The notes under the pieces were generated by a model. It was given only the letters and a program-made list of their open reading frames with translations, had not been told where the DNA came from and made no database searches. This document shows, in pieces, positions 1 through 8,641 of a stretch of 64,000 nucleotides of DNA. Numbering within the stretch: the first letter of the stretch is position 1; each line of letters begins with the position of its first letter. Source of the DNA: GCA-2687025 sp964473525 (lineage in GTDB: Bacteria; Poribacteria; WGA-4E; GCA-2687025). Location: the NCBI GenBank assembly GCA_964473525.1, contig CAYYPK010000009.1, forward strand, positions 124,001 to 188,000, given 5' to 3'. The translations under genes were made by a program, and so were the position numbers.

Positions 1-2
1 GA

Positions 3-233
3 GCGTTCTATATCAAGCGTGGCATCACGAGCAGCGACGACGAGTCGTTCCTTGAGGATCTGGTGGACCTGGACGAGAAGTCGCTGTTCATCGTCGAGGC
101 GGCGTACAATATCGCTGGCCCCGTACAGGTGCTGGTGACGCGTGAGTTTCGGTTCCGTGAGCGTCAGGACGAGGATGGCTTCGAGACGATCCAGAAGACG
201 AACATCCAGTTAGGTCTGTCGCTAGGCTACTAG
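3..233 (+). CDS. C-terminal end of a probable outer-membrane beta-barrel protein (partial)
   Basis: The reading frame is open from the left edge and ends at a TAG, so only the last 76 residues are visible. They alternate polar and hydrophobic residues in strand-like stretches and finish with NIQLGLSLGY. An aromatic last residue after an alternating strand is typical of outer-membrane beta-barrels, where it serves as a recognition signal for the BAM machinery. The rest of the gene lies outside the window, so the family cannot be named. A soluble beta-rich protein is the main alternative. Confidence 0.5.
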   Translation, partial: AFYIKRGITSSDDESFLEDLVDLDEKSLFIVEAAYNIAGPVQVLVTREFRFRERQDEDGFETIQKTNIQLGLSLGY

Positions 234-278
234 TCAGAAGGCGTCGGCGCGCACGATACTCGAAACGGCGGCTGACGG

Positions 279-560
279 ATGCCGATATTCCACTGGTGCC
301 TGGTCGCGTTCTTCGCGCTGATGCTCGGGCTGTTGGCGGTCTCGCGTCGACGCGCGCGCGGGCTAGCCAGCGACGCGGACGAGGAGCCGCGGCACGAGTG
401 TAGCTTGTGCGGCCGCGAGGACGGCGCGGAGGCGTTTGTCGAAAGGCAGTTCATGTCGGGCTACCATCATCATCTGTGCGGCGCCTGCGTAGCGGGGTTG
501 CACGACGAGGCGACGAGCCGCGACCTTGTGCCGCAAGATGTCGAGGAACTCCCGGAATGA
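279..560 (+). CDS. Small membrane-anchored zinc-ribbon protein
   Basis: This 93-residue protein starts with one hydrophobic helix (about residues 5-21), followed by the positive cluster RRRAR, which suggests an N-out, C-in single-pass protein. The cytoplasmic part carries two CxxC pairs (C41/C44 and C67/C70) with three histidines between them at 63-65, a pattern suited to one zinc site. No family is recognised. Its stop codon overlaps the start of the next gene in an ATGA junction, so the two are probably translated together. Codon pattern and the paired cysteines make it more than a chance frame. Confidence 0.68.
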   Translation: MPIFHWCLVAFFALMLGLLAVSRRRARGLASDADEEPRHECSLCGREDGAEAFVERQFMSGYHHHLCGACVAGLHDEATSRDLVPQDVEELPE

Positions 561-1342
561 AGACGGCGATCCGCGATTCCGCTCTCCATGAATCCCTGGA
601 CCGTACGTTCGATATCGCCAAGAACCTCGGGTTCACCGGTATCGACGTGACGATGGGCCGTCGGAATACGCGCGAGCATCCCATATGGACGCGCGCAGGG
701 CTTCGCGGCGTGCTGGACCACAAGAACTCGACGCGGCTCGACATCCCGTGCGTGAACGTCGAACGCTTCGAGACGATGGGTCTTACGCACCCGAACGCTC
801 GCGTTCGCGAGGGAGCGGCAAAGGTGCTCCGGGCGCTCATACCACGAGCGGCGGCGCTCGGGACGTGGGCGGTCGTGGTACCTCTGGATGGACGTGGTGA
901 CCCGTTTGGTCGCGTGAGGCAGAAGACCGTAGCCGAGACGCTGCGCGAAATCGCGCCTGCCGCGGACAATCACGCGTGCGGCATCAACATCAGGTCCGCA
1001 GCCGACCCTAAGGTCATCGTGCGCGTCCTCGACGACGTGGGATCCGACATCGTGCGCGTCGAACACGACATCGCCAACTCCGTCTTGCAGGATCGCGACC
1101 CCGCTGCCGACATCCGCGCGTTGGGGGGCGCCGTCGCCCAGTTGCGTCTGCGGGACATCGACGCGACCGGCGCGCAGGTTCCGCTCGGGATCGGCACGGT
1201 GGACTACGAGCCCATCGTCGACGCGCTGGACGAGATCGACTTCGACGGATACGTCGTCGTGGACACGCCGCACGGTCCAGACACCGTTGCCGCCGCGGCA
1301 GCGAACCTCGCCTTCGTCCACGAGCTGTTCCTCAGGCTCTAG
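557..1342 (+). CDS. Sugar phosphate isomerase/epimerase-like TIM-barrel protein
   Basis: The protein is 261 residues long from the ATG that overlaps the upstream TGA; longer in-frame starts would run into the preceding gene. It has the look of the xylose isomerase-like (AP_endonuc_2) TIM barrel. The N-terminal part has FTGIDVTMG, the middle has a strand with HACGINI, and the C-terminal strands read VAQLRLRD and DGYVVVDTP, the usual place of the metal-binding acidic and histidine residues. Related proteins isomerise or epimerise sugars and inositols such as inosose. The substrate cannot be told. A glycosidase-like gene follows directly, which fits carbohydrate use. Confidence 0.85.
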   Translation: MKTAIRDSALHESLDRTFDIAKNLGFTGIDVTMGRRNTREHPIWTRAGLRGVLDHKNSTRLDIPCVNVERFETMGLTHPNARVREGAAKVLRALIPRAAALGTWAVVVPLDGRGDPFGRVRQKTVAETLREIAPAADNHACGINIRSAADPKVIVRVLDDVGSDIVRVEHDIANSVLQDRDPAADIRALGGAVAQLRLRDIDATGAQVPLGIGTVDYEPIVDALDEIDFDGYVVVDTPHGPDTVAAAAANLAFVHELFLRL

Positions 1343-1355
1343 GTGGCGCTACCCG

Positions 1356-2630
1356 ATGCCTGTCGCGTGGTCACTGACGCTGCTCGTCGGAGCTCTTGCG
1401 GCGCATGGCGCTAGCCCGCCCAACGTCGAGCCTGGCAGCCTGCTCGCACGATACCAGCAGACCGCCATCGCGTACTTCTGGCACGAAGCGGACCCGATCA
1501 CGGGGCTCGTCAAGGATCGCGCCGCCAACTTCGACGACGACACGTACACCGTCAGCAGCCTCGCTGCCACGGGCTTCGGGCTCGCCTGCCTGCCCATCTC
1601 CGCCGAGCGGAACTGGCCACCCGCCGACGAGTCGCGGGCGAAGGCTAGAACGACGCTCGACTACCTGCTCAACGACCTGCCCCACGAACATGGGTGGTAC
1701 TACCACTTCGTGGACATGCGGACAGGCGAGCGCGTGTGGCGCTGCGAGCTGTCCTCCATCGACACGGCGCTGCTCCTAGCCGGCGCGCTGACCGCAGGGG
1801 CGTACTTCGGGGGTGAGGTCGGGGAACTCGCCAACGCCATCTACGAGCGCGTCGACTTCCAGTGGATGCTCACGGACGGAGGCGCGAAGCCCGACTCGCT
1901 GACGCTGTGTCACGGTTGGAAGCCCGAGTCCGGCTTCCTCGCCAGCCGTTGGGACTCCTACTCCGAGCACATGGTCCTCTACCTACTGGGCATCGGGTCG
2001 CCGACGCATCCGATCCCCGCCGAGACGTGGGAGGCGTGGGCGCGACCCGTGGGCGAATACGGCGGATATGAGACGTTTCGCGTGGGTCCGCTCTTCACGC
2101 ACCAGTTCAGCCACGCCTTCGTGGACTTCCAAGGCGCCGTCGACGCTGGCGGACGTGACTACTGGCGGAGCTCCGTGAACGCCACCCTCGCCAACCGGCA
2201 GTTCTGCATCGACAACGCGGACGCATACGCGACGTACGGCCCAGACGTGTGGGGTCTCAGCGCCTGCGACGGCCCGGACGGCTACCGCGCCTATTCCGCG
2301 CCGCCTGGGCGCATCGAACACGATGGCACGGTGGCGATCCTGGCGACGTTGGGATCAGCTCCGTTTGCGCCGGAGCTTGTGGCGTCGTTCGCCGGGCGCC
2401 TGATGTCCCAGCATCGCGACGAGGCGTGGGGGAAGTATGGGTTCACCGACTCCGTCAACCTCGATCGCGACTTCTGGGCGCCAGACGTCATCGGCATCGA
2501 CGTTGGAGCCGCCGTGCTGATGATCGAGAACCAACGCACCGGGATGGTATGGGAGACGTTCGCCAAAGTTCCGAACGTGCGCCGCGCGCTGGATGCTGTT
2601 GGGTTCCGGCGGGCGGCTACTCGGCCCTAA
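1356..2630 (+). CDS. Secreted glucoamylase-like protein (PF10091 / GH144-like)
   Basis: The start at 1356 gives a short signal peptide (hydrophobic SLTLLVGALAAHG) and a 424-residue protein; an upstream in-frame start would overlap the isomerase gene and lose the signal. The family features are visible: an early YFWHEADPITGLVKDR segment, then GFGLACLPI, GWYYHFVDM, SSIDTALLLAG, FTHQFSHAFVDF, and a late DGTVAILATLGSAPF with YGFTDSVN. This is the alpha/alpha-barrel of the glycoamylase domain, whose characterised members include beta-1,2-glucanases. It is probably exported to cut glucan-type oligosaccharides. The last 14 bases overlap the 3' end of the convergent kelch gene. Confidence 0.85.
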   Translation: MPVAWSLTLLVGALAAHGASPPNVEPGSLLARYQQTAIAYFWHEADPITGLVKDRAANFDDDTYTVSSLAATGFGLACLPISAERNWPPADESRAKARTTLDYLLNDLPHEHGWYYHFVDMRTGERVWRCELSSIDTALLLAGALTAGAYFGGEVGELANAIYERVDFQWMLTDGGAKPDSLTLCHGWKPESGFLASRWDSYSEHMVLYLLGIGSPTHPIPAETWEAWARPVGEYGGYETFRVGPLFTHQFSHAFVDFQGAVDAGGRDYWRSSVNATLANRQFCIDNADAYATYGPDVWGLSACDGPDGYRAYSAPPGRIEHDGTVAILATLGSAPFAPELVASFAGRLMSQHRDEAWGKYGFTDSVNLDRDFWAPDVIGIDVGAAVLMIENQRTGMVWETFAKVPNVRRALDAVGFRRAATRP

Positions 2631-3663
2631 TGCGAGCCCACGAGGCGAGGACGCGACCGGTACTCGCCGTGTCGAGCTCCCCACGCCGCCCAGTGTCGTA
2701 AACAAGCACGTCCTCGATGAACCGACCGGCGCTGTTTCCTCCGACGAGGTATATGCGACCGTCGTAGGCGGCCGCGCCTCCCCACGCCCGCGGGAGCGGC
2801 AGGTCGTCGAGGCGATCCCAGTCATCGGTGACAGGATCGTAAACCTCGACCGCGGAGCTGAACCTGACTCCGTTCTCGACCCCACCCATCACGTATATAA
2901 GGCCGCCAACGGCTGCTACCGCAGCGGCATGACGCGCGGTCGGCATGTCCTGCCGTGAACGCCACGTATCGGTTTCCGGCTCGTATTCCTCGACGGTCGC
3001 GGCCTTGGCGTTTGGAGGCGGGGGTGGTCCTGCGGTCCCTCCACCGATGACGTAGATGCGACCGCCCACCGCGGCGCTCACCGCCTGGAATCTGGGCGTC
3101 GGCATGTCAGCCTTACGTGTCCACGTGTCCTGACGAGGGCTGTATTCCTCGACAACGCCGAGGTACTCGCCGCGGTCGTAACCGCCGATGGCGTAGATCC
3201 TGCCTCCGACGGCGGAGGCGGTGGTCCCATACCGCCCCGCTCGTACCGCGCGCATGTCCGCCCCACGAATCCATCGATTCCGTCTGACCTGATACACGTC
3301 CACGAACGGTGTCGCGAAGAACGGCGGCCGCCAGCCTCCGAGCACGTAGATGTCGCCGTGCAGAGCGACCGCTGCGGCTCCGGCTATCCCCTCTGGCATC
3401 AGCGGGGCCTCGCTCCAGTCGTCCTGTCGAGGATCGTAGACGTCCACGGTGGCTTCGGCGCCGTCCTCGAACGGACGCCGTCCGCCGATGGCGTAGATCC
3501 GCCCGCCCGTAACGGCAACGCTCAGCCAATCCCGAGGCGTCGGCGCGAACCCGAGGCGAACCCACCGCTGCGCGTCAGCCGGGGGAGCGCCCAGCCAGAA
3601 ACAGGCGAGAAGGACGCTCAAGACGGACAGCCGCCACCGACCTCTGCGTGTGGTCGTGCGCAT
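2617..3663 (-). CDS. Secreted kelch-repeat beta-propeller protein
   Basis: The 348-residue product begins with a clear signal peptide (LSVLSVLLACFWLGAPPADA). After it come about six kelch repeats of roughly 47-50 residues, each with the GGRIYAIGG or GGRIYVIGG strand followed by VEEY or VDVYDP and a W, the blade pattern of a kelch propeller. A GGAGG-like Shine-Dalgarno sits just upstream of the ATG. The protein is likely extracytoplasmic and either binds carbohydrates or proteins; sialic-acid mutarotase-like functions are known for kelch proteins, but nothing here proves one. It is convergent with the glucoamylase-like gene and overlaps it slightly. Confidence 0.88.
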   Translation of the reverse strand: MRTTTRRGRWRLSVLSVLLACFWLGAPPADAQRWVRLGFAPTPRDWLSVAVTGGRIYAIGGRRPFEDGAEATVDVYDPRQDDWSEAPLMPEGIAGAAAVALHGDIYVLGGWRPPFFATPFVDVYQVRRNRWIRGADMRAVRAGRYGTTASAVGGRIYAIGGYDRGEYLGVVEEYSPRQDTWTRKADMPTPRFQAVSAAVGGRIYVIGGGTAGPPPPPNAKAATVEEYEPETDTWRSRQDMPTARHAAAVAAVGGLIYVMGGVENGVRFSSAVEVYDPVTDDWDRLDDLPLPRAWGGAAAYDGRIYLVGGNSAGRFIEDVLVYDTGRRGELDTASTGRVLASWARIRAE

Positions 3664-3779
3664 GTCCTCCCCTCCCGTCTGGCGTGGGAACGGATTCCAT
3701 CGTGCTATACGAGCCGCCCAGGCGGGACCGCACGACCGGGTGACTGGGACGGGTCTCGACCCAGCGGCGTCGCGCGATT

Positions 3780-4331
3780 CTAGCGGGTGTCGTCGCCCCG
3801 CGCATCGGCCAGCTCATCCGCTAGCTCGGAGGACAGGCCATCCGACAGCTCCTCGGCCATGCTCGTGAACTGCGCGAGGGCGGCCTCGAGGTTCTCCGCG
3901 ATCTCGAGCGCCAGTACCTCCGGCGCGGGCAGGTTCTCGGAGTCTTCGAGACTCTCGTCCTCCAGCCAGAAGATGTCGAGACTTGGTTTGTCGCGTGCGA
4001 CCAACTCGTTATAGGTGAGGGAGTGGAAGCGGTCGGACTCCTCGCGTTCGTGGCGGTTGTCGGCGTTGTAGCAGTCGACGAACTCTTGCAGGTCCGACCA
4101 GCGGATGCCGGACACCAGGGCGTCGTCGGGCCAGAGCTGGGAGAGCTTCGCGAGCAGGTACATCGAGTCTTCGATGAATGCGGCGGGCATCTCGACGGTG
4201 ACGGTGCAGTGGCCACACGGGAAGGCGTAGCGGCGATAGGAGAAGCGTCCTTCGGGCTTTCGGGATCCGTCCATCTTCGTGTCGCGTCCGCACTTCTCGC
4301 AGCTGGCGGCGCCGTTCGTGAAGTGGTTCAT
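3780..4331 (-). CDS. Zinc-ribbon hypothetical protein with acidic C-terminus
   Basis: The start at 4331 is chosen because a GGAG lies 9 bases upstream and the residues before it look like random translation. The 183-residue protein has CxxC at C11/C14 and a second pair CGHC at 39-42, a likely zinc ribbon. The C-terminal third is very acidic and helical (EDESLEDSENLPAPEVLALE). I do not recognise the family. The same strand and the 116-base gap suggest it could be co-transcribed with the kelch gene. Several strong inverted repeats lie in the region just upstream, so its leader may be structured. Confidence 0.68.
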   Translation of the reverse strand: MNHFTNGAASCEKCGRDTKMDGSRKPEGRFSYRRYAFPCGHCTVTVEMPAAFIEDSMYLLAKLSQLWPDDALVSGIRWSDLQEFVDCYNADNRHEREESDRFHSLTYNELVARDKPSLDIFWLEDESLEDSENLPAPEVLALEIAENLEAALAQFTSMAEELSDGLSSELADELADARGDDTR

Positions 4332-4346
4332 GGGTTGCTCCGTGCA

Positions 4347-4378
4347 CCATCCGAGCGCGCCGGAGCCCGCTCGGATGG
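4347..4378. repeat. Perfect 10-bp inverted repeat upstream of the zinc-ribbon gene
   Basis: The arms CCATCCGAGC and GCTCGGATGG are perfect reverse complements separated by 12 bases. The element sits 16-47 bases before the ATG of the leftward gene, where an operator or a 5' leader hairpin would be expected. A smaller hairpin (CGAGG/CCTCG) follows near 4408-4422. Whether it acts on DNA or RNA cannot be told. Confidence 0.5.
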
Positions 4379-4640
4379 CTGTGAGAACGGTGTCGCGAGG
4401 CCGTATCCCGAGGTGAGCCTCGCCGTTCGGTCCCGTTGGCCGGGGGCCGCTACCGCACGCCCGGCGACCTCCCTCCACGCCGCGCGAAAGGCGGCGCCAC
4501 GGGTCCACGCGCGAATGCCGGCGCGCGCTGGTGGTCTATGGCATGACAGTACGTCAGAGGCGCCCATTAGTAAATTCTTGCCATACCCTGTTGTATTGAG
4601 GTAGCTTCAGGTCATCTCACTTGGCCAGTGGGATGCCAGC

Positions 4641-4676
4641 GCGCCTGCCCTGAGTTAGCTCGGGGTGGGCGCTTTT
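4641..4676 (+). terminator. Rho-independent terminator without an obvious upstream gene
   Basis: A 14-bp stem (GCGCCTGCCCTGAG with CTCGGGGTGGGCGC, three G-U pairs on the plus-strand RNA) closes a TTAG loop and is followed directly by TTTT. The G-U pairs become A-C mismatches on the other strand, so the direction is plus. No plus-strand gene lies upstream within about 2 kb, so it may end a short non-coding transcript. Confidence 0.65.
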
Positions 4677-4735
4677 CATGCCTGGCGCTACCACATGCCT
4701 ACCACGGACCTGCGGCGATCGCCGAAACAGCCCCA

Positions 4736-4850
4736 CCCAAGTACGGCGTTCTCTCAACAGCCGCCTCCGTGCCCATATATTCTTGGTTACTGGTGGCCAT
4801 TAGGTAGGGCCGTCGGTTCTATGTATGGACGGGGCGGCTGCGTACTTGGG
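4736..4850. repeat. Long near-palindromic hairpin element of 115 nt
   Basis: The outer arms CCCAAGTACG and CGTACTTGGG are perfect. Inside them, CAGCCGCC (from 4758) pairs with GGCGGCTG (ending 4840) and the pairing continues imperfectly through CATATA/TATGTATG. The innermost arms ACTGGTGGCC (4789-4798) and GGCCGTCGGT (4808-4817) pair fully if G-U is allowed, around a 9-nt loop. Two bulges of 12 and 9 nt sit only on the left side. It could be a structured RNA or a small non-autonomous inverted-repeat element; no target duplication is visible and it has no integron attC core sites. Confidence 0.6.
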
Positions 4851-4924
4851 CGGCCGGCCTATAGATAGGTAAGGACGGGTCGTGAAACCCGGAGCGCAAC
4901 ATGCCGTTTGGACGACTGTGGGCG

Positions 4925-5099
4925 CGAAGTGAGATTTCCCCGATGGAATCGGGTGCACTTCGTATATTGTCAGATGTCGGCAACCCCGCGAGAGCAGGCA
5001 CCGTATCCGTACAGAGCGACGGGCACCACTAGGGTGCCCGGGATCACATAGACGAAGCTGAGCTTGGTAGGCGGACGCTTCGTCGCATCCTCTGAGAGG
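4925..5099 (+). promoter_or_regulatory. Structured leader with four successive hairpins before a small ORF
   Basis: Four helices follow one another. CGAAGTG/CACTTCG with an inner CCCGAT/ATCGGG spans 4925-4962. GGGCACC/GGTGCCC spans 5021-5039. GACGAAGC/GCTTCGTC spans 5051-5084. A small CCTC/GAGG helix at 5089-5099 overlaps the Shine-Dalgarno of the next ORF. The order, ending in a helix that can hide the ribosome site, is what a translational riboswitch or attenuator looks like. It matches no riboswitch class I know. Confidence 0.42.
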
Positions 5100-5110
5100 A
5101 GGTGAGGCTT

Positions 5111-5221
5111 ATGAAAGGCCAGATTACGCGGCCACGGCTGCGTGACGCCGCAGTCGCCCTGGCAGCGCTGGCCGCTGTTCTCCGCGTGCTACAGGAGATC
5201 GCGGAGATGATAGTGATGTAG
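5111..5221 (+). CDS. Short ORF for a 36-residue amphipathic peptide
   Basis: An ATG preceded by a very strong Shine-Dalgarno (AGGAGGTGA, 5 bases away) opens a 36-codon frame. The peptide has a basic N-terminus (MKGQITRPRLR) followed by an alanine- and leucine-rich helix and an acidic spot near the end. It could be membrane-active or a membrane-anchored leader. The strong ribosome site, the structured leader before it and the hairpin after it support a real transcript. No homolog is known to me; a regulatory leader peptide or a type I toxin-like peptide are both possible. Confidence 0.48.
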   Translation: MKGQITRPRLRDAAVALAALAAVLRVLQEIAEMIVM

Positions 5222-5233
5222 TCGGTCATGAAT

Positions 5234-5260
5234 GGCGTCGGGAGCAGTGCTTCCGGCGCC
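5234..5260 (+). terminator. Hairpin after the 36-residue ORF
   Basis: GGCGTCGGGAG pairs over 11 bp with CTTCCGGCGCC, using G-U pairs on the plus-strand RNA, around a CAGTG loop. The T tract after it is weak (GTTCAT), so termination may be partial or Rho-assisted. Its position 12 bases after the stop fits the end of that small transcript. Confidence 0.4.
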
Positions 5261-5307
5261 GTTCATCCCTCTAGACGATTCTAGGATGCGGTCGGATACA
5301 AAGTCAC

Positions 5308-5330
5308 AGAAAAACATCTCCCGTGGGAGA
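5308..5330 (-). terminator. Rho-independent terminator of the cysteine-rich gene
   Basis: Read on the minus strand, TCTCCC and GGGAGA form a tight stem followed by TG and then TTTTT. It lies about 80 bases past the stop of the leftward gene at 5413-5742, which supports that gene being transcribed. Confidence 0.6.
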
Positions 5331-5412
5331 GAAACGGATCTACGGAAAGGTACGTGCAGACGTAGCAGCACAAGATGTCGAACTATATGGACGACATCAA
5401 GGCGATCAAGAA

Positions 5413-5742
5413 CTACAACATCTCCCAGCATTCGCACTCGTGTGGGAGCTTGCCGCAGCGACCGCAGCGGTTCGCCTCCATGAACGACGCCATTTCCTCG
5501 GATGGCTGCGTGGGTGTGAAGTCGTCGAGCAAGAGGCGATGCGATCCCTTGCAGTGGGGCGTCTCACACAGGTATGTGTGCAGGGGCGCCGAGTGGGAGC
5601 CGGAACGGTACGTGCCGACGTACTCCTGATTGCCGTCGCAGAGCTTGCACGGGCGGTTGAGTGGGAACGGAGCATCGGCGCAGTAGGCAGAACCCGAGCA
5701 CAAGAAAAGAGCGCACATCCCCTGTCGAAGAAGTACACCCAT
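5413..5742 (-). CDS. Cysteine-rich small protein, probably exported
   Basis: The 109-residue product opens with a short basic and hydrophobic stretch (LLRQGMCALFLCSGSAYC) that may be a signal peptide. Three cysteine groups follow: C32/C35, C59/C64 and C93/C96 with HECEC at 101-105. This looks like two zinc-binding modules or several disulfides. I do not recognise a family. A good terminator follows on the same strand. The start has only a weak ribosome site, so translation could begin at the internal methionine at residue 9. The opposite-strand frames here lack coding character. Confidence 0.6.
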   Translation of the reverse strand: MGVLLRQGMCALFLCSGSAYCADAPFPLNRPCKLCDGNQEYVGTYRSGSHSAPLHTYLCETPHCKGSHRLLLDDFTPTQPSEEMASFMEANRCGRCGKLPHECECWEML

Positions 5743-5854
5743 GAGCCAACGCCCTAATACTCTTAGGACGCGATCCGCTCAGAGCTTATAATCGCCTACA
5801 GCGAATAGTTCAGCGCCGCCCGCCAGGCGGCATTACCATGGGAAGGACCGCCAT

Positions 5855-6028
5855 ATGGTAGGTCCGACGTGGTTTGAACTGTTGGCGATGCTCGTGGTGT
5901 CGATGCTCGTTGCCACCTGCTACGTGACCGCCGGTTACGTAGCAGTAGAGATCGACGCCTTGATAGAGCCGGCACGCGACCTGGCTGGGCTGCCACACCC
6001 TATCAACCAGTTGCGGCTCTGGGCATAG
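5855..6028 (+). CDS. Small single-pass membrane protein of 57 residues
   Basis: The ATG has GGAAGGA 8 bases upstream. The peptide has one strong transmembrane helix (about residues 8-32, LLAMLVVSMLVATCYVTAGY) and a short tail rich in charged and polar residues (EIDALIEPARDLAGL). No family is recognised. It lies divergently from the cysteine-rich gene, and a GCCGCC/GGCGGC hairpin lies about 25-40 bases upstream. The clean transmembrane pattern and ribosome site make it a likely real gene even though it is short. Confidence 0.58.
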   Translation: MVGPTWFELLAMLVVSMLVATCYVTAGYVAVEIDALIEPARDLAGLPHPINQLRLWA

Positions 6029-6221
6029 TCGACCGGCAGGGGTCATCCATTTCTTGGAGGGCTCCTGCCTTGTTCTCTCGTCACACCCATCATCCGCTAT
6101 CACGTGCCGTCTACTACTATAGAGGGCTGAGTGAGGCTGAACACAACATCTATTTTCTTGTCGCTTCGGTTCTGGCGCTCTTAGACGTGTCCATTACCCC
6201 GCCCAACGGCAGTCCAGACCC

Positions 6222-6803
6222 ATGAACGAGGAATCAGATGCGACACTCGTGCAGCGCGCGCGTAACGGTGACGGGGACGCCTTCGCCGAGCTCATGCGAA
6301 GGCATGCTGGCATGGTATATGCGATCGCATATGCGCAACTGCTCGACGCGAGCGATGCCGAGGACATCGTGCAAGACACGTTCATACGCGTCTACAGCCG
6401 GATAGGTCAACTGCGCACGCCTGACAGATTCCGAGCTTGGATCGCACGGATAGCGTACTCCGCCAGTAGGGACGCCCGCGTGCGGCGCAAGCGCGAACCT
6501 AGGGCGGATGTCGAGTCTCTGCTCTCCGATGCGGCAGATCCAGCATCTCCTCAGCAAGTGTTCGAGCGGGAGCAGGACATCCGCCGACTCCTGGATGCGG
6601 GGCTCAGATCGCTACCAGCCACGCTGCGGATGCCTCTCGTGATGCGCTATATGCAGGACGCCTCCATCAGTGAGATCGCGGAAACGCTAGCCATGCGTCC
6701 GGCTGCGGTCCGAATGCGGATATCCCGTGCACGCTCACTTCTTCGGAGCTACCTCAATAGGAGCGGGGTCGCTGAGGAAGCCAACGAGCTCCTGAACCAG
6801 TAA
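6222..6803 (+). CDS. ECF-family RNA polymerase sigma factor
   Basis: This 193-residue protein has the two domains of a group 4 sigma factor. Region 2 lies at about residues 10-80 and includes FAELMRRHAGMVYAIAY, the DAEDIVQDTFIRVY segment and the FRAWIARIAYS segment. Region 4 lies at about 115-175 and includes LPATLRMPLVMRYMQDASISEIAETL with an HTH of the form MRPAAVRMRISRARSLL. It would direct RNA polymerase to a specific promoter set under an envelope or nutrient signal. No anti-sigma gene sits beside it, which is unusual for this class. The neighbours give no clear hint of the regulon. Confidence 0.93.
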   Translation: MNEESDATLVQRARNGDGDAFAELMRRHAGMVYAIAYAQLLDASDAEDIVQDTFIRVYSRIGQLRTPDRFRAWIARIAYSASRDARVRRKREPRADVESLLSDAADPASPQQVFEREQDIRRLLDAGLRSLPATLRMPLVMRYMQDASISEIAETLAMRPAAVRMRISRARSLLRSYLNRSGVAEEANELLNQ

Positions 6804-7010
6804 TGATCTCTACACGCCCCATAGGGATCTCGCTTGCCTCCGCCCTCATCTCATCGCGCCTTAGCCTATCTGGGCGTACCTGTCCCAGCCACCCTCCGCG
6901 ATGTGGGAGCAACCACGCCTGAGAGCAGCACGAAAGGGAGGTGAAGAACTGCATGAGGGCCCGCGATCGGCGGCTGGAGCGAAGATGATCGCGTTGCACA
7001 TACTAAGGGC

Positions 7011-7264
7011 TCAGTATCGCTTGAGGAGCCAGCGGAACTGTGGGAAGGGGTATTCGCCGAATCGGGATAGCTCCGCCTGGAGCTGGAACCAGCGGACGTA
7101 TACCTGCCGCTCCGTCAGGCCGAACATCTCCGCGATCTGCGCCGGCGGAACGCCTTCTTCATCAGGGTCACGATGCGATGCGCGTGCCTCCCGATGTCGG
7201 GGGCACGATTCTGGGTGCCGCATGTCTCGCACGCGCGATGGCGTACGTCCACCGGTTGACACAC
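7011..7264 (-). pseudogene. Small zinc-finger/HTH protein broken by a single-base frameshift
   Basis: Two frames on the minus strand fit end to end. The first part, from a GTG at 7264 or 7252, reads VDVRHRACETCGTQN and then HAHRIVTLMKK. The second part, in the next frame, reads GVPPAQIAEMFGLTERQVY and ends FPQFRWLLKRY. Adding one G in the AAGAAGGCG stretch (plus-strand 7153-7154) joins them into a smooth protein of about 77 residues with one CxxC and a helix-turn-helix. So the gene has lost a base in a short G run, or the assembly has an error there. It diverges from recA. A DNA-binding regulator is the likely role if intact. Confidence 0.62.
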
Positions 7265-7337
7265 CCCCGCCAGCGACCCACCATACGTTGCACACGCGGA
7301 AGGTAACGCCAGATCGTATACGCAGGGGGCGCGCAGG

Positions 7338-8510
<1,173 letters not shown>

Positions 8511-8641
8511 GGGTGGTTGACCGTCACGATGAGGTGACCGCCCAGAACCCCCATCCTAGCCTTCCCCCTGGTAAGGGGGAAGGAACAGCCGGTCGCGCGT
8601 AGCATCGGTGTGGGGATGGGCGTGGCCCACTTCGCCAGGCG

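Noticed and set aside
470..1321. Minus-strand frame opposite the TIM-barrel gene
   Set aside because: No recognisable motifs, no ribosome site, and the plus-strand gene is a clear family member.
4736..4850. Integron attC site
   Set aside because: The arms lack the RYYYAAC and GTTRRRY core sites and there is no integrase or cassette array nearby.
6930..6990. Eleven-codon ORF after a strong Shine-Dalgarno (ATG at 6951)
   Set aside because: It encodes only a short arginine-rich peptide with no other support, so it is too weak to list as a gene.
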